A stretch of DNA of 64,000 bases from Gordionus sp. m RMFG-2023 (Eukaryota > Nematomorpha > Gordioida > Chordodea > Parachordodidae), in contig NC_088775.1 in the NCBI RefSeq assembly GCF_954871325.1, positions 75,989,561 to 76,053,560 on the forward strand, in the 5' to 3' direction. The translations under genes and the position numbers were made by a program. Below the pieces are notes generated by a model. The model saw only the letters and a program-made list of their open reading frames with translations. It was not told where the DNA came from and did no database searches. How positions within the stretch are numbered: position 1 is the first letter of the stretch; every line of letters starts with the position of its first letter. This document shows positions 23,107-34,727 of the stretch, piece by piece.

Positions 23107-24433
23107 CTATAAAAATAACGTAGCCATATTTTGAAGTTCCAAACAGGATGAGCCCCAAAATTTTTGACAAAAATCCAATCATAGCTATTCTAAGATCTTG
23201 AATTTTATATTTTTTGAGGAGAGGTAAACATATAATGAGTGCTAGAATTTGGCCCAGTTTCCAAGTAAACAAAAAATTTGCAAACATATTGGCTGTCCAG
23301 TTGAATCTATGCACCACAAACAAGTACAAAGTATCAAATTCACCTTATAAATTAAAAAAAATGATGTATATCATTAATTACATTTGTATGAAATAAAACA
23401 TTAACCTATTATGCCAACGGAGGATTAAAAATCATTTAAAGTTAAAGTAATATAAAATTTTAAATAAATTTAAATTATAATAAAACTCACCAACTGTAAC
23501 AAATGTCAAAATGTTTAGCAACATACATAAAAATAATAATTTGATTTTAGTTGAATGTGCAAGATTTTTAACTGTGTTATAGTTATCTCTTATAGCAGTA
23601 ATAATATTCCAAATTTTAGGAGAATGACTAATATTGGTAAAATTAAAAGTCTCAATTGCAGATTCATTGTGTATATCAAAGTTTTTAGTGGTAAAAATAA
23701 CTATTAAAAAGCATATTGATAACATATAGATAGATCCAATTATAAGGAATACATATTTTAATGATATAATCTTTAACAATATTCCACCAGATAAAGATCC
23801 ACATATAATTCCTATTAATCCACAAGTTTCTAATATGGCAAATTTTATAGTCCTTTGCTTCTTTGAGCTAAAATGTGAGATAAAACTATATAACGCTAGC
23901 ATTTCTATAATTATTCCACCAAACAAACCATTAATCATTGGTCCAATAATTATGTATTTAATTGTTATATAAGGATATGAGGATACAAAGACATTCAAAA
24001 TTGCTGATATCAAGCCACCTACAAAAGGAAAAAATATTGGCTTTTTTCTATCATATATATCTGACCAAGATCCAACTATTATGGACAACAATATGGTCGG
24101 TAAAGATCCAGCTAATGTTGAATAAAATATATATTGAGATGCTAATGTTTGAATTTTGATATCCCAATCATTTTTAACGACTATATTTTCAATTGAAGTA
24201 TTATTCAAATTAAAAAAATTTGAAATTTGTATACATATATGTGGATTAAAATTTGGATATAAACTATGCATGGCTGAGGAGTTTAAGTCTGAAAAACATA
24301 AGATTTTTTCCATAGCTTTTACGTATACTAAAGAGCTAAAAGTTGGATAATTTAATAAAAGTGCAAAATTGAAAAATAAAAAAGTTGGTTCAACCGATAT
24401 CGAATTCATGTAGGATTTTATCTTGCTTATCAT
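23107..24433 (-). CDS. SLC46/PCFT-like MFS transporter, first two exons
   Basis: Exon 1 (23491-24433) encodes about 314 residues from ATG at 24433: a first membrane helix (VEPTFLFFNFALLLNYP) and a luminal loop with Cys and N-glycosylation sites. MFS motif A follows as GSWSDIYDRKKPIFFP, then further helices. The donor TTG|GTGAGT at 23490 joins exon 2 (23107-23343) after a 147-base intron. The join reads VG-EFDTLYLFVVHRFNW in phase and continues to TSKYGYVIFI. The VEP start, motif A and overall order match SLC46 proton-coupled (folate-like) carriers of plasma or lysosomal membranes. The substrate cannot be inferred. Exon 2 ends at ATAG|GTTTGT. The family's RS-xx-SK segment is not found next, and the C-terminal helices appear 16 kb away at 7449. 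Confidence 0.85.
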
Positions 24434-24445
24434 TTTATTTCGCCT

Positions 24446-24513
24446 CGATAACTTCGGTAATTTAAATAAACCGAATAAGGATACTTTATTTATTTATTTC
24501 GGCAAGATTATCG
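24446..24513. promoter_or_regulatory. Imperfect inverted repeat just upstream of the transporter start
   Basis: The arms CGATAACTTCGGTAATTT and its imperfect complement ending CGGCAAGATTATCG face each other 12 bases before the ATG. They could be a promoter or 5' UTR structure, or an eroded TIR element. The function is unknown. Confidence 0.25.
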
Positions 24514-24685
24514 AAAACCACTATGATAAACTTTATGTCAATCATTGCCAAAAAATATAAAAAAGAATCAAGAAATCCTTTAAAGTATTATGATTTTTTT
24601 CTAAGAGGGCTTGTTTTTAAAAATCCATTAAATTATTTCAGATTAGTTAAATTTCTAGATTATTTATCATTATCAAGTCAGTGGC

Positions 24686-25260
24686 CAGCGTCTACATGAG
24701 CGGGAAGGGTAGGAACAGTTTGCATCCTATTTTTTGAGGGGGTAGGGGGTAAGCTGCTTTAATGGGGGAAGCATAAATTTTTTTGGGGGGGGGGGTTATC
24801 TATTAAATTTTGAGATGAAATAGGACAAAATTTATTGCTGTAAAAATTAATACTTTTATTATAGTATTATTATTATACAATTCATCAACCAAATCTATAT
24901 ATTGCAAACAATCATACACATTGTTTTCCAAATAAACTATCCTTTTAAATATAATTCAAAAGGTTTATATTCAAGCTCATAATGCCATAATAATTAATTC
25001 ATTGTAAATAATGGAGGTTTTTAAAATTAAATTTATTATCTAAAATATAAATTATTCACAAAATATCGATAGTTGGTAGTAGAGGTAGATTAATTTAAGT
25101 TATCCTCTATAAATTCTTTGAAAAAGTATCAATAAATAAATGGGTGAAAATCATGATAAAAAGACACCGCCGCCGAAGTCGGCGAGGATTTTTTAGGGGG
25201 GTAGGCAAAGGTTTTTGAAGGGGGTTTGCATCCAGTGAAAATCCTATCATGTAGACGCTG
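24686..25260. mobile_element. 575-bp hAT-type MITE, copy 1
   Basis: The ends are CAGCGTCTACATGA and its inverse. The flanks TCAGTGGC and TCAGTGGT match at seven of eight bases. G-rich subterminal blocks (GGGGGTAGGGGG) flank an AT-rich core without coding. A reverse-oriented copy lies at 27570-28111. Confidence 0.8.
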
Positions 25261-25268
25261 TCAGTGGT

Positions 25269-26065
25269 GTAGCTAGGAAAAAATATTAATTCTAAAATTT
25301 GCAAATATTTGTGCTTTATTAATGTCTAACCCCTTAAGTAGCCAGCATAAATGAAAAAATATTAATAACAAAATTTTGGCCAAATTTATGATTAATAGGC
25401 GTCTGAAAGCATTATTCTGAAAATTTTATAAATGGTTAGGGGTCAATTGTAAATTATTACAATCTATTCAGTGTAGAAAGAAGAAGAAAATTTGCCCTTT
25501 CCCCCCAAACCTCCCATTTTTTATGATCATTAAATATATTATTATTTTAATTAAATTTTTGTATATAACAAAATTTTACAGAGAATTTTATTATAGATTT
25601 TATTTATTATTAAAATACTTCAGTATTAATAACATCCTTTTATTTAACTATGTATTTGTCAAATAATGAAATTTGTCATATTGAGAAAAGTTGGAACCCA
25701 AAAAAATAAAATATAAATATAAAGAAATATAATTAAATACTAAACTATAAAATTTAAATCTTTATTAATTACTAATAATTAATTATAATTAAATATAAAG
25801 TGGAAACATAACCAAAAATAAAAGAAATATAAAAATTAATATAAGAAAAAAAATAAATAAAATAAAATAAAAGTAAAAAAGATAAAAGATAATATCCTCT
25901 CTTTCTATATAAAACCATATATATATAGTGTCATTATTTACATAATTTAATACTCGTCGTATTATTAACAATATACATATTCAAATTTTACATGAACTCT
26001 AAATATTCAACTTTATGGAAAAAAAACTATTTCCCGTAAAATTCAAATTTATATACACAAGATCT
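25269..26065. other. AT-rich stretch, no gene seen
   Basis: Long A/T runs, with no motifs or splice-framed open segments recognised. Confidence 0.45.
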
Positions 26066-26353
26066 TTAATCAAAATAATACAATGACAACATCCTTCCAC
26101 TTAAGTCAGACCCACCACTTAGTGAATGACCAACTTCTTTCGATTTTGACTTTACTGATCTTGTATCTCCACCAAATCTATTCTGCTTAATCTTTAATGT
26201 TCTAACGATGGTCGTCCATTGTCTAGTAATCTTCACTTCTAAGGATTGTTTGTATCCGATAACAGCTTGAAATTCTGGGATCCTATCTTCTGTTATAGCT
26301 CTTGATATCAATAATTGACGAACCAGATTAACTCTTGCTTTTAAACGATCCAC
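26066..26353 (-). CDS. Unrecognised open frame, 95 codons
   Basis: It encodes a basic, helical-looking protein (MDRLKARVNLVRQLL at the start, GGDTRSVKSKSKEVGHS later). Base composition is less AT-rich than its surroundings, and open sequence continues upstream in the same frame past the ATG with interruptions. I do not recognise a family. The style recalls gag-like segments of retroelements, but no flanking repeats support that. Unspliced host coding or chance are alternatives. Confidence 0.25.
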   Translation of the reverse strand: MDRLKARVNLVRQLLISRAITEDRIPEFQAVIGYKQSLEVKITRQWTTIVRTLKIKQNRFGGDTRSVKSKSKEVGHSLSGGSDLSGRMLSLYYFD

Positions 26354-27569
26354 GATTGCTAGTCAACGATTATCGATTGATACTATCTTTACCATCTTTG
26401 CTTCTTCTAAAGCCTTTTGAATTCTCTAGATAAATTATTCTAGTCTTAGCTTGTTTCTAACGTTCGTAATGAAGGATTAGCGCTTTATTTCTGTAACCGA
26501 TTGATGACTTATGTTAACGTTTAACGATTCTAGCTTGAAAGTATTGACCAGTTGTTCTTGCTAGTCGTCTATTTCTAACGTTCTTTTGTGTTAAGCGATT
26601 GACTCTTTATCTCTGTAAACGTAAAAATAATTGTTTTTTAATTTTTTGAAGCCAGTTTTAAAAGACTCATTTAATAAGTCCAAATCCAAAATCTGTTTCC
26701 ATGATAACAATATACAAAACCGTCATCTAGCAAGATTAAATTTTTTATTGAGTACATAAAAAAATAAGGAAATTAATATAATTTAAAAAAAGTATATTCA
26801 AGCATGTTTCAAATATTTATTGAATGCAATAAATAAATATTATACTTCATTAACATATTATAAGAATAATGAAAATTTTGGAAACTCTCATCAAAATAAG
26901 GAATCTCTGATTCAAACCTCATATAGGCTTATTTCTGATTTATCCAACATCAGGGGCGTCGTTAGCTTTTACAATCTCAATGGGTCTCAACTTAAAAAAT
27001 ATTTATGGGGGGGTTTTGCCCCCATACCCCTAAATTTACGAACCTTCGGCCAGCTTTTGACCGGCCTTCGGCCGGGTTTTATATTAATATATTATACTTT
27101 TTTAAAATTTGTTAACTCTAAACAATTATTCTGAATTTCATATTTTGCCTTTTATTATATTTTGCATACAAAATAAACTAGCATATAAATAATTAAAACA
27201 ATATAAGACATTTCTAAAAATAATATTTTTTAATACAAAATTTATATAATATTTTCGATTGCTGATATGAAAAAATTTTGCGTCTAAAGAATTACAAGTG
27301 ATAAAAAAAGTTAATTAATTCATACATGTGCCTCAATTGATAATGGTTTCTAAAAACCACGTAAGGCTATATAATTTTTAGCAAGTTACATTGACAAAAG
27401 GTCATGAAACTAATATAACTCTCTGTTACCATTTTAGACAAATGTTTTATAGAATGGACTAATAAGGAAAAATTTATAGGTCTTACCAAATCAACAATTC
27501 TTGAAGAAGAGAATATAAACGACCAATCCATAACATAATACTCTATGGTGGTTAGAGCTTCCTCTAAGA

Positions 27570-28111
27570 CAGCGTCTACATGACAGGATTTTCACTAGAT
27601 GCAAACCCCCTTCAAAAACCTTTGCCTACCCCCCTAAAAAATCAGTTTACCATTATTTTCACCTATTTATTTATTGATACTCTTTTCAAAGAATTTATAA
27701 AAGATAACTTAAATTAATCTATCTCTACTACCAACTATCGATATTTTGTGAATATAAAGAATTTATTTAGATTTAAAACCTCCATCATTTACAATGAATT
27801 AATTATTATGGCATTATGAGCTTGCTGAAATATATAAACCTTTTAAATTACATTTAAAAGGATAGTTTATTTGGAAAACAATCTGTATGATTGTTTGCAA
27901 TATATAGATTTGGTCGATGAATTGTATTATAATAATACTATAATAAAAGTATTAATTTTTACAGCAATAAATTTTGTCCTATTTCATCTCAAAATTTAAT
28001 AGATAACCTCCCAAATAATTTATCCTACCCCCATTAAAGCAGCTTACCCCCTACCCCCTCAAAAAAATATGATGCAAACTGTTCCTACCACTCCCGCTCA
28101 TGTAGACACTG
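27570..28111. mobile_element. 542-bp hAT-type MITE, copy 2, nested in family A
   Basis: It is in reverse orientation to 24686-25260, with ends CAGCGTCTACATGA and the complement of CAGTGTCTACATGA. It is flanked by a perfect duplication CTCTAAGA (27562-27569, 28112-28119). The uninterrupted target (AGAGCCTCTAAGATGACAT) is present in the family A copy near 56850. Confidence 0.9.
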
Positions 28112-28479
28112 CTCTAAGATGTCATAATGGAAGCTAGATAAATAATCGAGAAAAGTTTTGTGAGATATTAATTCTAAAAGATTATCTTCCATTTTTAATG
28201 ATTCATAAACGACTGTACAGTTGGTCATTATTGTTTATCTAGAATGTGCAATCATATGCTCTCAGCAGCTGTAGTAATAATGTTAAATTACATTGCCACA
28301 CAAATAATAGATTATGTTAATTTGCAGCCATAGCCATGATACTCAAGATGGTAACCAATATCAGAATTTATTATGTTAGATTAATTGATACAAAAACACA
28401 AAATCTTTAGAAGAAATAATGCAAATATATTGAAGCCTTGAGTTATTTACACGGCAAGGATACAATGATATATATAACT

Positions 28480-29215
28480 ATAGATTGGCGATCATGCATA
28501 AAAAAACGTCCACACATTGAAATCAGCTGTAGCGCCATTTTCTAGCTTGTACGTTGATCAAATGCCTCAATAATAATAATAATTTTTAAAAATTTTATGT
28601 CTAATAAATTGTTAATAATGTAATTATGTAAAATAATCAAATGAATCCTTACCTCAACTGATCTTCAATTAAATTATATTGGTATTCTCTAAAATAAAAA
28701 AACTCAACATTTAATCCAATAGTAGTACATAATATCATTAAATTACTTTCACCCAGAAATTATTCAGAGACATAGATTGCCACAATATCACTTAAACAAA
28801 AATCACCAAAATTATACCCATACAAAATATTCCATACTTATATCTATTGCACCCTCAAATATTCAACCAAATAAAGTCCACTGCCTATATGTAATTGCCA
28901 AAAAAACTTCACATTCCTTTGACTCAATCAAGAAAATACTTCTTTCAATCATAGTTTTAAATTAATTTATTTGTAATATAAAAAATAAATTTATTTTTAA
29001 ACATTCCTCAACCATTTAACCCCCAATTATTTAATAGAAAATCTAATTTATTTTATACATATTAATTGCAAATATCAAAATCATTTAATTTTTTTATATA
29101 TATTTGTTATTTTTTCTAAGAAAATTAGTTTTTATAGTTTTATCAAATTCACTTGATGTTTAAATAAAAATCTTACAATTCACTTATTGTTCATTTATGG
29201 AATCCTTATTATTAA
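28480..29215. other. Extra segment inside family A copy 1
   Basis: The family A core at 57200-57240 runs straight through where this copy holds about 735 additional bases. The segment starts near a GCGCCATTTTCTAGC motif. No TIR or protein was recognised, so the origin is unknown. Confidence 0.4.
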
Positions 29216-30597
29216 ATATAATAATATTTTATGATTCATTTTGTAACTATAAAATAAGAACCAGAGTGATATCATGAAAGCAATTAAGATTTTATATATT
29301 ATTGTTGCACCACCTCTAGTTGGTATATTATATCTTAAAATAATAGTAGTTCGTAATAATATCACAAATATATTCATATTAAAAATTTAACTCAAAACTG
29401 TTTTTCAAAGAAGAAAAAAATAGCTTTCCTAAAAATATGTAAAAAAAAAGAAAAGATATCTAATTTATTACATCAATTGTGGGATGAATAATATGACGTT
29501 TAATTTTTATAATAGTTTAAATAAATAGATGGCGTTAATAAATTAAATGCAAATATGTTACTTATATTTATTATTAAAAGCATTTATTAGTGAAATTTTA
29601 AAAATATTAAGTGTGATATATTATACAACTGTCAAATACATCTGAAGTGGCATTTCACCTAATATTTTATAAATAATTATAAATTATAGAGAATTATAAA
29701 CTAAAGTTTTCTGCGATACTGGTCATAGGTATAACAAGTTTAATTTTTATTTTATTTAATTCATTTTTAAAATTCTATCTTTTTTGAAAACTGAAAATGT
29801 AATGCTTATATAGCATGTTACAAACAAAAAATCAATTTACATATTAATTTAATTATTTATATAAAAAAAATCAATTTAACAATTTATATAAAAAAAATCA
29901 GTATAATAATTTATATAAACACAAAAAAAAACAATTTAAAGGTTAGTATTAATCAGGTCATATCAACATAAACTATATGTCTACTTACTTTTAATAAATA
30001 AATCTCTTATACTTATTTAGATTTGGACCTTAAAAATAATTTTAGGAAGAGACATGATAATTAAATTTAAAAATCAATAGAACTCGGCTAATTACGATAT
30101 TAAATTTGTTAATTTTCAATTAATAAATGATTATATTTATATATTAGGGCTATGTAATAATTTAAATATTAAAAATCAATTAAGCTTCAACTGTTAATGC
30201 TAAATTAATATTTAGTGACTGATATTGATATATTTTAACACAGAACTTGATTGCAAGCGGACAGTGAAAATATAATTTATATGTATTAATCTAATCTAAT
30301 AATTAAAATAGTATTCATTTTATAAAAATTTAGATAGTCTTACATATTTTTAAATAATAAAATTAAATCTATATATTACTCAATAGAATTATAAAAGAAA
30401 TCGTTCAGGGGGCAATTAAAAAAATTTATTTTTAGTTCAAGGGGATATTAAGGAGCAATTTTAAAAAAAAATATTTTTTGCTTCAGGGGGCCATTCAAAT
30501 TTTTCAGGGGGCTTGAGCCCCTGCGCGCCCCTAGTGACGCCATTGTCCATCATCAAATTAAGGAGAATAATTTCTTTTAGGATATCATCAGCTAGTA

Positions 30598-31950
30598 TTC
30601 ATATAAAATACAAATATTTATTAGATTGTGGTAATGGATCCTTCCTTAAGGGTTTTTTATTAACAATAAAAGCCATAAAACACTCCTTGGTAAATTGTTA
30701 TCAACAGAGTTTTGAATAAGTTTGCATCTTCTCATGATATGGATCCATTAATATTTTTGATACGTACAGGGGTCAGGCCATGTTTTAATTTTTTTAATAT
30801 ACCCGGGGTGGGCCTAAAAATTTTAAAGATACCCAGCTCGAGCTGTATATTTTAAATAGCCATTATTATCTATAAGAATTGAAAATAATATAATACATTT
30901 TAAAAAAATTTAGATCGAGTCATGCCAATTTTCATTATATTAATTTCATAAAATCTGTAAAAAATATATATTTATGTGCTCAATAAAAAAAAATTTCTAA
31001 ATGAATTTTTATACATTCATTCGCAATTTATAAGCTAAAAAATTTATTTTTGCTAGATGAAGGGTTTGCCTAACTTAAACCCACCTATTCTGTGGATAGA
31101 CTGAAAGATATTGGGGGTGAGTGGGAGGGTTATAAATTATTTTTAAAACAATGGGTAGGGGAATTTTAAATATATTTCAGGCAAAATGAGCAACTGACTT
31201 CTATTTATTATTAGATATTATTTTTTTATTTCATATTTTATAAGTTTAAGTAAAGAACATTAAAATAATACATAGTTAAATAAGCCAATATAATAATTTT
31301 TAATTACCACAAGAGGTATGCAAATGACAACATTTTCAGACCCAATATGAATTTAGTTAATGGCCATCCCAAGTTTCGCTTAGGCCAATTTTAATTTTTT
31401 TTAAAGATTGTGATAAAGATATATAATTGTATAAAATGCAAATATTTATTAGATTGTGTGAATATTTATATTGGTAGACACAAAGCATGTTCTCCATAGT
31501 TTCGAGATTTTATTTATCTAATTAAAATTTTTTAAAAATAAATTTTGAAAAATAAATATTATTTCACTTGCACCTAACTTGTCATTTCTTGCAGTAGGCA
31601 GAAAAATTGGCAAAATTTATAAATGACAAAAACATTATTTTCATGATTGTAAAATAATTAAGGAAAAAATTCTAATTCTCTATCATATAAAGCAAATATT
31701 TATTTATATAAAGAAATTCATAATAAAATAATGTATAAAAATGTTCTTTTTAATATGTTCAGAAATTTAAAGATTGTAAACAATAATATATAACTGTATA
31801 AAATGCAAAAATTTATTAGATTGTTGGAATATTTATAAGGGAAGGCATAAAGCACTCCTTGCACAATGTTCTCCAGAGTTTTGAGATTTTATTCATGTAA
31901 ATAAAATTTGTTAAAAATTATACTTTTGAAAATTGAATATTCCATCTGTA
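30598..31950. repeat. Three diverged copies of a ~130-150 bp segment
   Basis: Related segments sit at 30598-30720, 31405-31560 and 31797-31950. They share ATAAAATGCAAATATTTATTAG, a GGCATAAAGCACTCCTTG-like block and an AGTTTTGAGATTTTATT tail. None stays open enough to call coding. No other feature is seen between 30546 and 32258 apart from a GGGCC-rich fragment near 30770-30850. Confidence 0.45.
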
Positions 31951-32384
31951 AGAATTTTAGCATATATGTTTATGATTTATAAGATGTTAATGGTAGCTTA
32001 AGTGAATAAATGTTTGATATGATATGAAATTTTTATTGGACCGAATAAGTTATGGTGATTTTTATTGGAAGAATATTTTTAGCTAAATTTGATTTACGTT
32101 GTGAGACAGCTTTTATATATTATAGATATTAATTATGAAATTTTTGTTTTTGTCACTTTTTGTAAATTTTGAAATAAAAGAAATAATTTGAAAAAGTAGT
32201 TTGTGTAATTTTTTAACATTTCAAATATTTAAAGAGTAAAAAGTAAAGTAAATAACATCTATATTATAATTTTCCGATGTCCTCACTACGTGATCGTTAC
32301 GTCATGTCATCGCTACGTCATGTCATCGTTAAGTCATGTCATCGGCTTTTATTTATTTATTTTTATTTGTTTAATTTATTTATT

Positions 32385-32640
32385 TTATACAAACAGATGA
32401 TCCTATAACTATTTTCTATGCACCTGTAGGAGGCCATATTAAAACCCAAAAGTAATACATTATTTACTATTGTTTATTTTATTTATTTATTTTATACAAA
32501 CAGATGATCCTATAACTTAAATTTTCTATGCAACTGTAGGAGTCCATATTAAAACCAAAAAGTAATGCATTATTTACTATTGTTGATTTTATTTATTTAT
32601 TTTATACAAACAGATGATCCTATAACTTAATTTTTAACTG
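32385..32640. repeat. ~108-bp tandem repeat inside the Helitron
   Basis: Units start at 32385, 32492 and 32602 (TTATACAAACAGATGATCC). The third is partial. Spacing is 107 and 110 bases. Confidence 0.8.
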
Positions 32641-33629
32641 AGTTAATTCAATAAATTTAATATCTCTAGGCTTGGGAAAATTTTTTCAAAATTATTATGG
32701 GTTGGACTGGGCTTAAAAAATATTTCTCAAAATTAATATTGGATTGGTTTTCTAAAATTATTAAGGATTGAAATGGGCTTGAGAAAATCAAATTATTAAG
32801 ATCTTGGATGCTTGGAAATTTTTTCCAAATATTGTAGGCTTGAACCTATATTGGGATTTTTTAATGTTAAATGTTAGTCTTATGTTAATATTTTTATAAA
32901 GTATTATATTTTGCCCGTAGACTAATTCGTAAATCAGAGATTTCCCCTATTAATATCTGTGCCCCCCCCCCATTTTTTTGATGATATCCCTCCAACTACT
33001 AGATATATGCATCTAATATTGACCTATCTACTGGTTTACAGAATTTTAATGTTCGTTTTATTTCAATAATAACGTTTATTTATATTTTTGCCTGATTTAT
33101 TTATTTGTCTAGGCTAACCCAACCTTAATCCCTCTCATTGCTACAAAACATGATGAATCTATTAAAGATAAGCAAATAAAATAATGATGAATAAACAAAC
33201 GCCTTGCCCGTTCTAGAGTTACTGGTAGCCAAAATAATAAAAAACTACGCTTAAAATGGACTCATCTGGAGGTTTATTTCGTTTTTTTATCTTATGTTTT
33301 ATATTTATATGTTTACTTTATTTTCACCCAGTTGCCTCCAAATAATACTACCACAATCCCTATGCCACCTCTGCCTATTTTTTTAACAAATAAGCATTCA
33401 ATTCCGTACTATCATTCACTTCACTAGGAGTTATTATAAATATTACTTTATCTGATTCTCTGAGAAACTTTCATGATTTAGAGGAATGTTCAAACTTGAA
33501 TGTGCAGTACGGCCATTTTCATCAACTTTATTAATGGAAAAATATGCAGTAGTTCTGTCATGGCCTTAACAATTCTTACTACCTTTTTATGGTTGAGTTA
33601 ACATTGTCGTTCATGATTCTATTTTAGAG

Positions 33630-33800
33630 GGGGCTACCAATGCTGACATTGACAGAAATATCATTTTGCGTTCTTCTTTTACCAGTATCCCAAGGCATAG
33701 GCATATGACTCATCTTTATCAGGACGTATTGTGTTTTGTACTGTGCTTTGGTAATCCGTCATTACTTTCATCTACAACCCTAAATGATATGAAATTGTAC
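33630..33800 (+). pseudogene. Helitron Rep/helicase-like remnant
   Basis: About 55 codons resemble the Helitron_like_N region preceding the Rep catalytic motifs. The expected TFTCNPKWPEI continuation is replaced by unrelated residues. Confidence 0.5.
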
Positions 33801-34727
33801 ATTAATTATTTCCTTTCCAGACAACCTTCCAGATTTATTTGTCGCTTTTTCCATCAAAAATTAAAATGTTAACAAGGATTTGCTCTTAATTATATCAAAT
33901 ACACAACATAATAATTATTGCTCATTATTTTTAAAAAAAAATAAGCCTAAATTTATGTCAATAAAAAATATTTTATACTTTGCATATAAGTTTCATTAGT
34001 GTTTAATGTCATTTGTTATTTAAATAGATAGCATTTTTTTTTTACTTAACATAAAATATAGACAAATAATTTGGGAAATGCAAGACATACATTAAATTTA
34101 TCCGAAAAGCTACAATAACCCTATATAATAAACAATAATTTATTTTTTATATATAATTATAATTGATCATATTACCAAAAAGTATAAGAGTCGGTTATTT
34201 TTATTTTATTTGTCATGATTCTCTAATAAGTGGTTTGCCCAGGCCTTCCCAGTTTCCCTTAATACGGAATTCACATGTGTTTTTTTACATCTTAAACTAA
34301 TAGGTAAATCAGATAATTCCCTTTCATGTGATGTTAAATCAATTAAAAATTTAACTATCTCCGAGGTGGGAAAAAATTTTCAAAATTATATTGGATACGA
34401 CTGGGCTTGGAACCTCAAAATTTATATTAGCTTGCACCTGACATGGGAATATCTTTAACAAATTATTAAGGTTTGAGCTGGGCTGGATAAACTTTTTAAT
34501 AATTATATGCTTCCTAATATTGTGAGCTTAGATCTGGCATGACATCTATCGTAAAAAAATGAATAAAAATCTCATTCCCCGTCATTTTGACGGGCTTTCT
34601 ACTAGTTTTATTTAATTTTTAAATTAAGATTGCTATAAATTTTATAGACGCTGCTACATTTGATAAAAGCTAAATTCAAGGCTTGATATTAAGGATAGAA
34701 TGCGTTAACGGAAAGTTTCTAGCTATG

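Larger units (their letters stand above)
26951..30545. mobile_element. Family A hAT-like element, copy 1
   Basis: It begins CAGGGGCGTCGTTAGC and ends with the complement of CAATGGCGTCACTAG. The flanks TCCAACAT and TCCATCAT match at seven of eight bases. G/C-rich ends (GGCCTTCGGCCGGG; GGGGGCTTGAGCCCC) enclose an AT-rich core with no recognised protein. It carries the MITE at 27570-28111 and an extra segment at about 28480-29215 that is absent from copies 3 and 4. I infer non-autonomous hAT status from the 8-bp duplication. Confidence 0.75.
32259..34605 (+). mobile_element. Helitron, degenerate
   Basis: The 5' end is TCTATATTATAATTTTCCG, inserted after an A. The 3' end has the hairpin CCCGTCATTTTGACGGG, ten bases and then CTAG, followed by T. 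This is the Helitron structure (5' TC, hairpin plus CTRR, A/T target). A Rep/helicase-like remnant sits at 33630-33800 and reads DIDRNIILRSSF then HMTHLYQDVLCF and FGNPSL, as in the Helitron helicase-like N-terminal domain. A GGGCTTGG-AAAATT module recurs near both ends. No complete RepHel protein remains. Confidence 0.75.

Noticed and set aside
28480-28570. TGTAGCGCCATTTTCTAGC motif suggesting a mariner end
   Set aside because: No TA-flanked inverted partner and no transposase were found.
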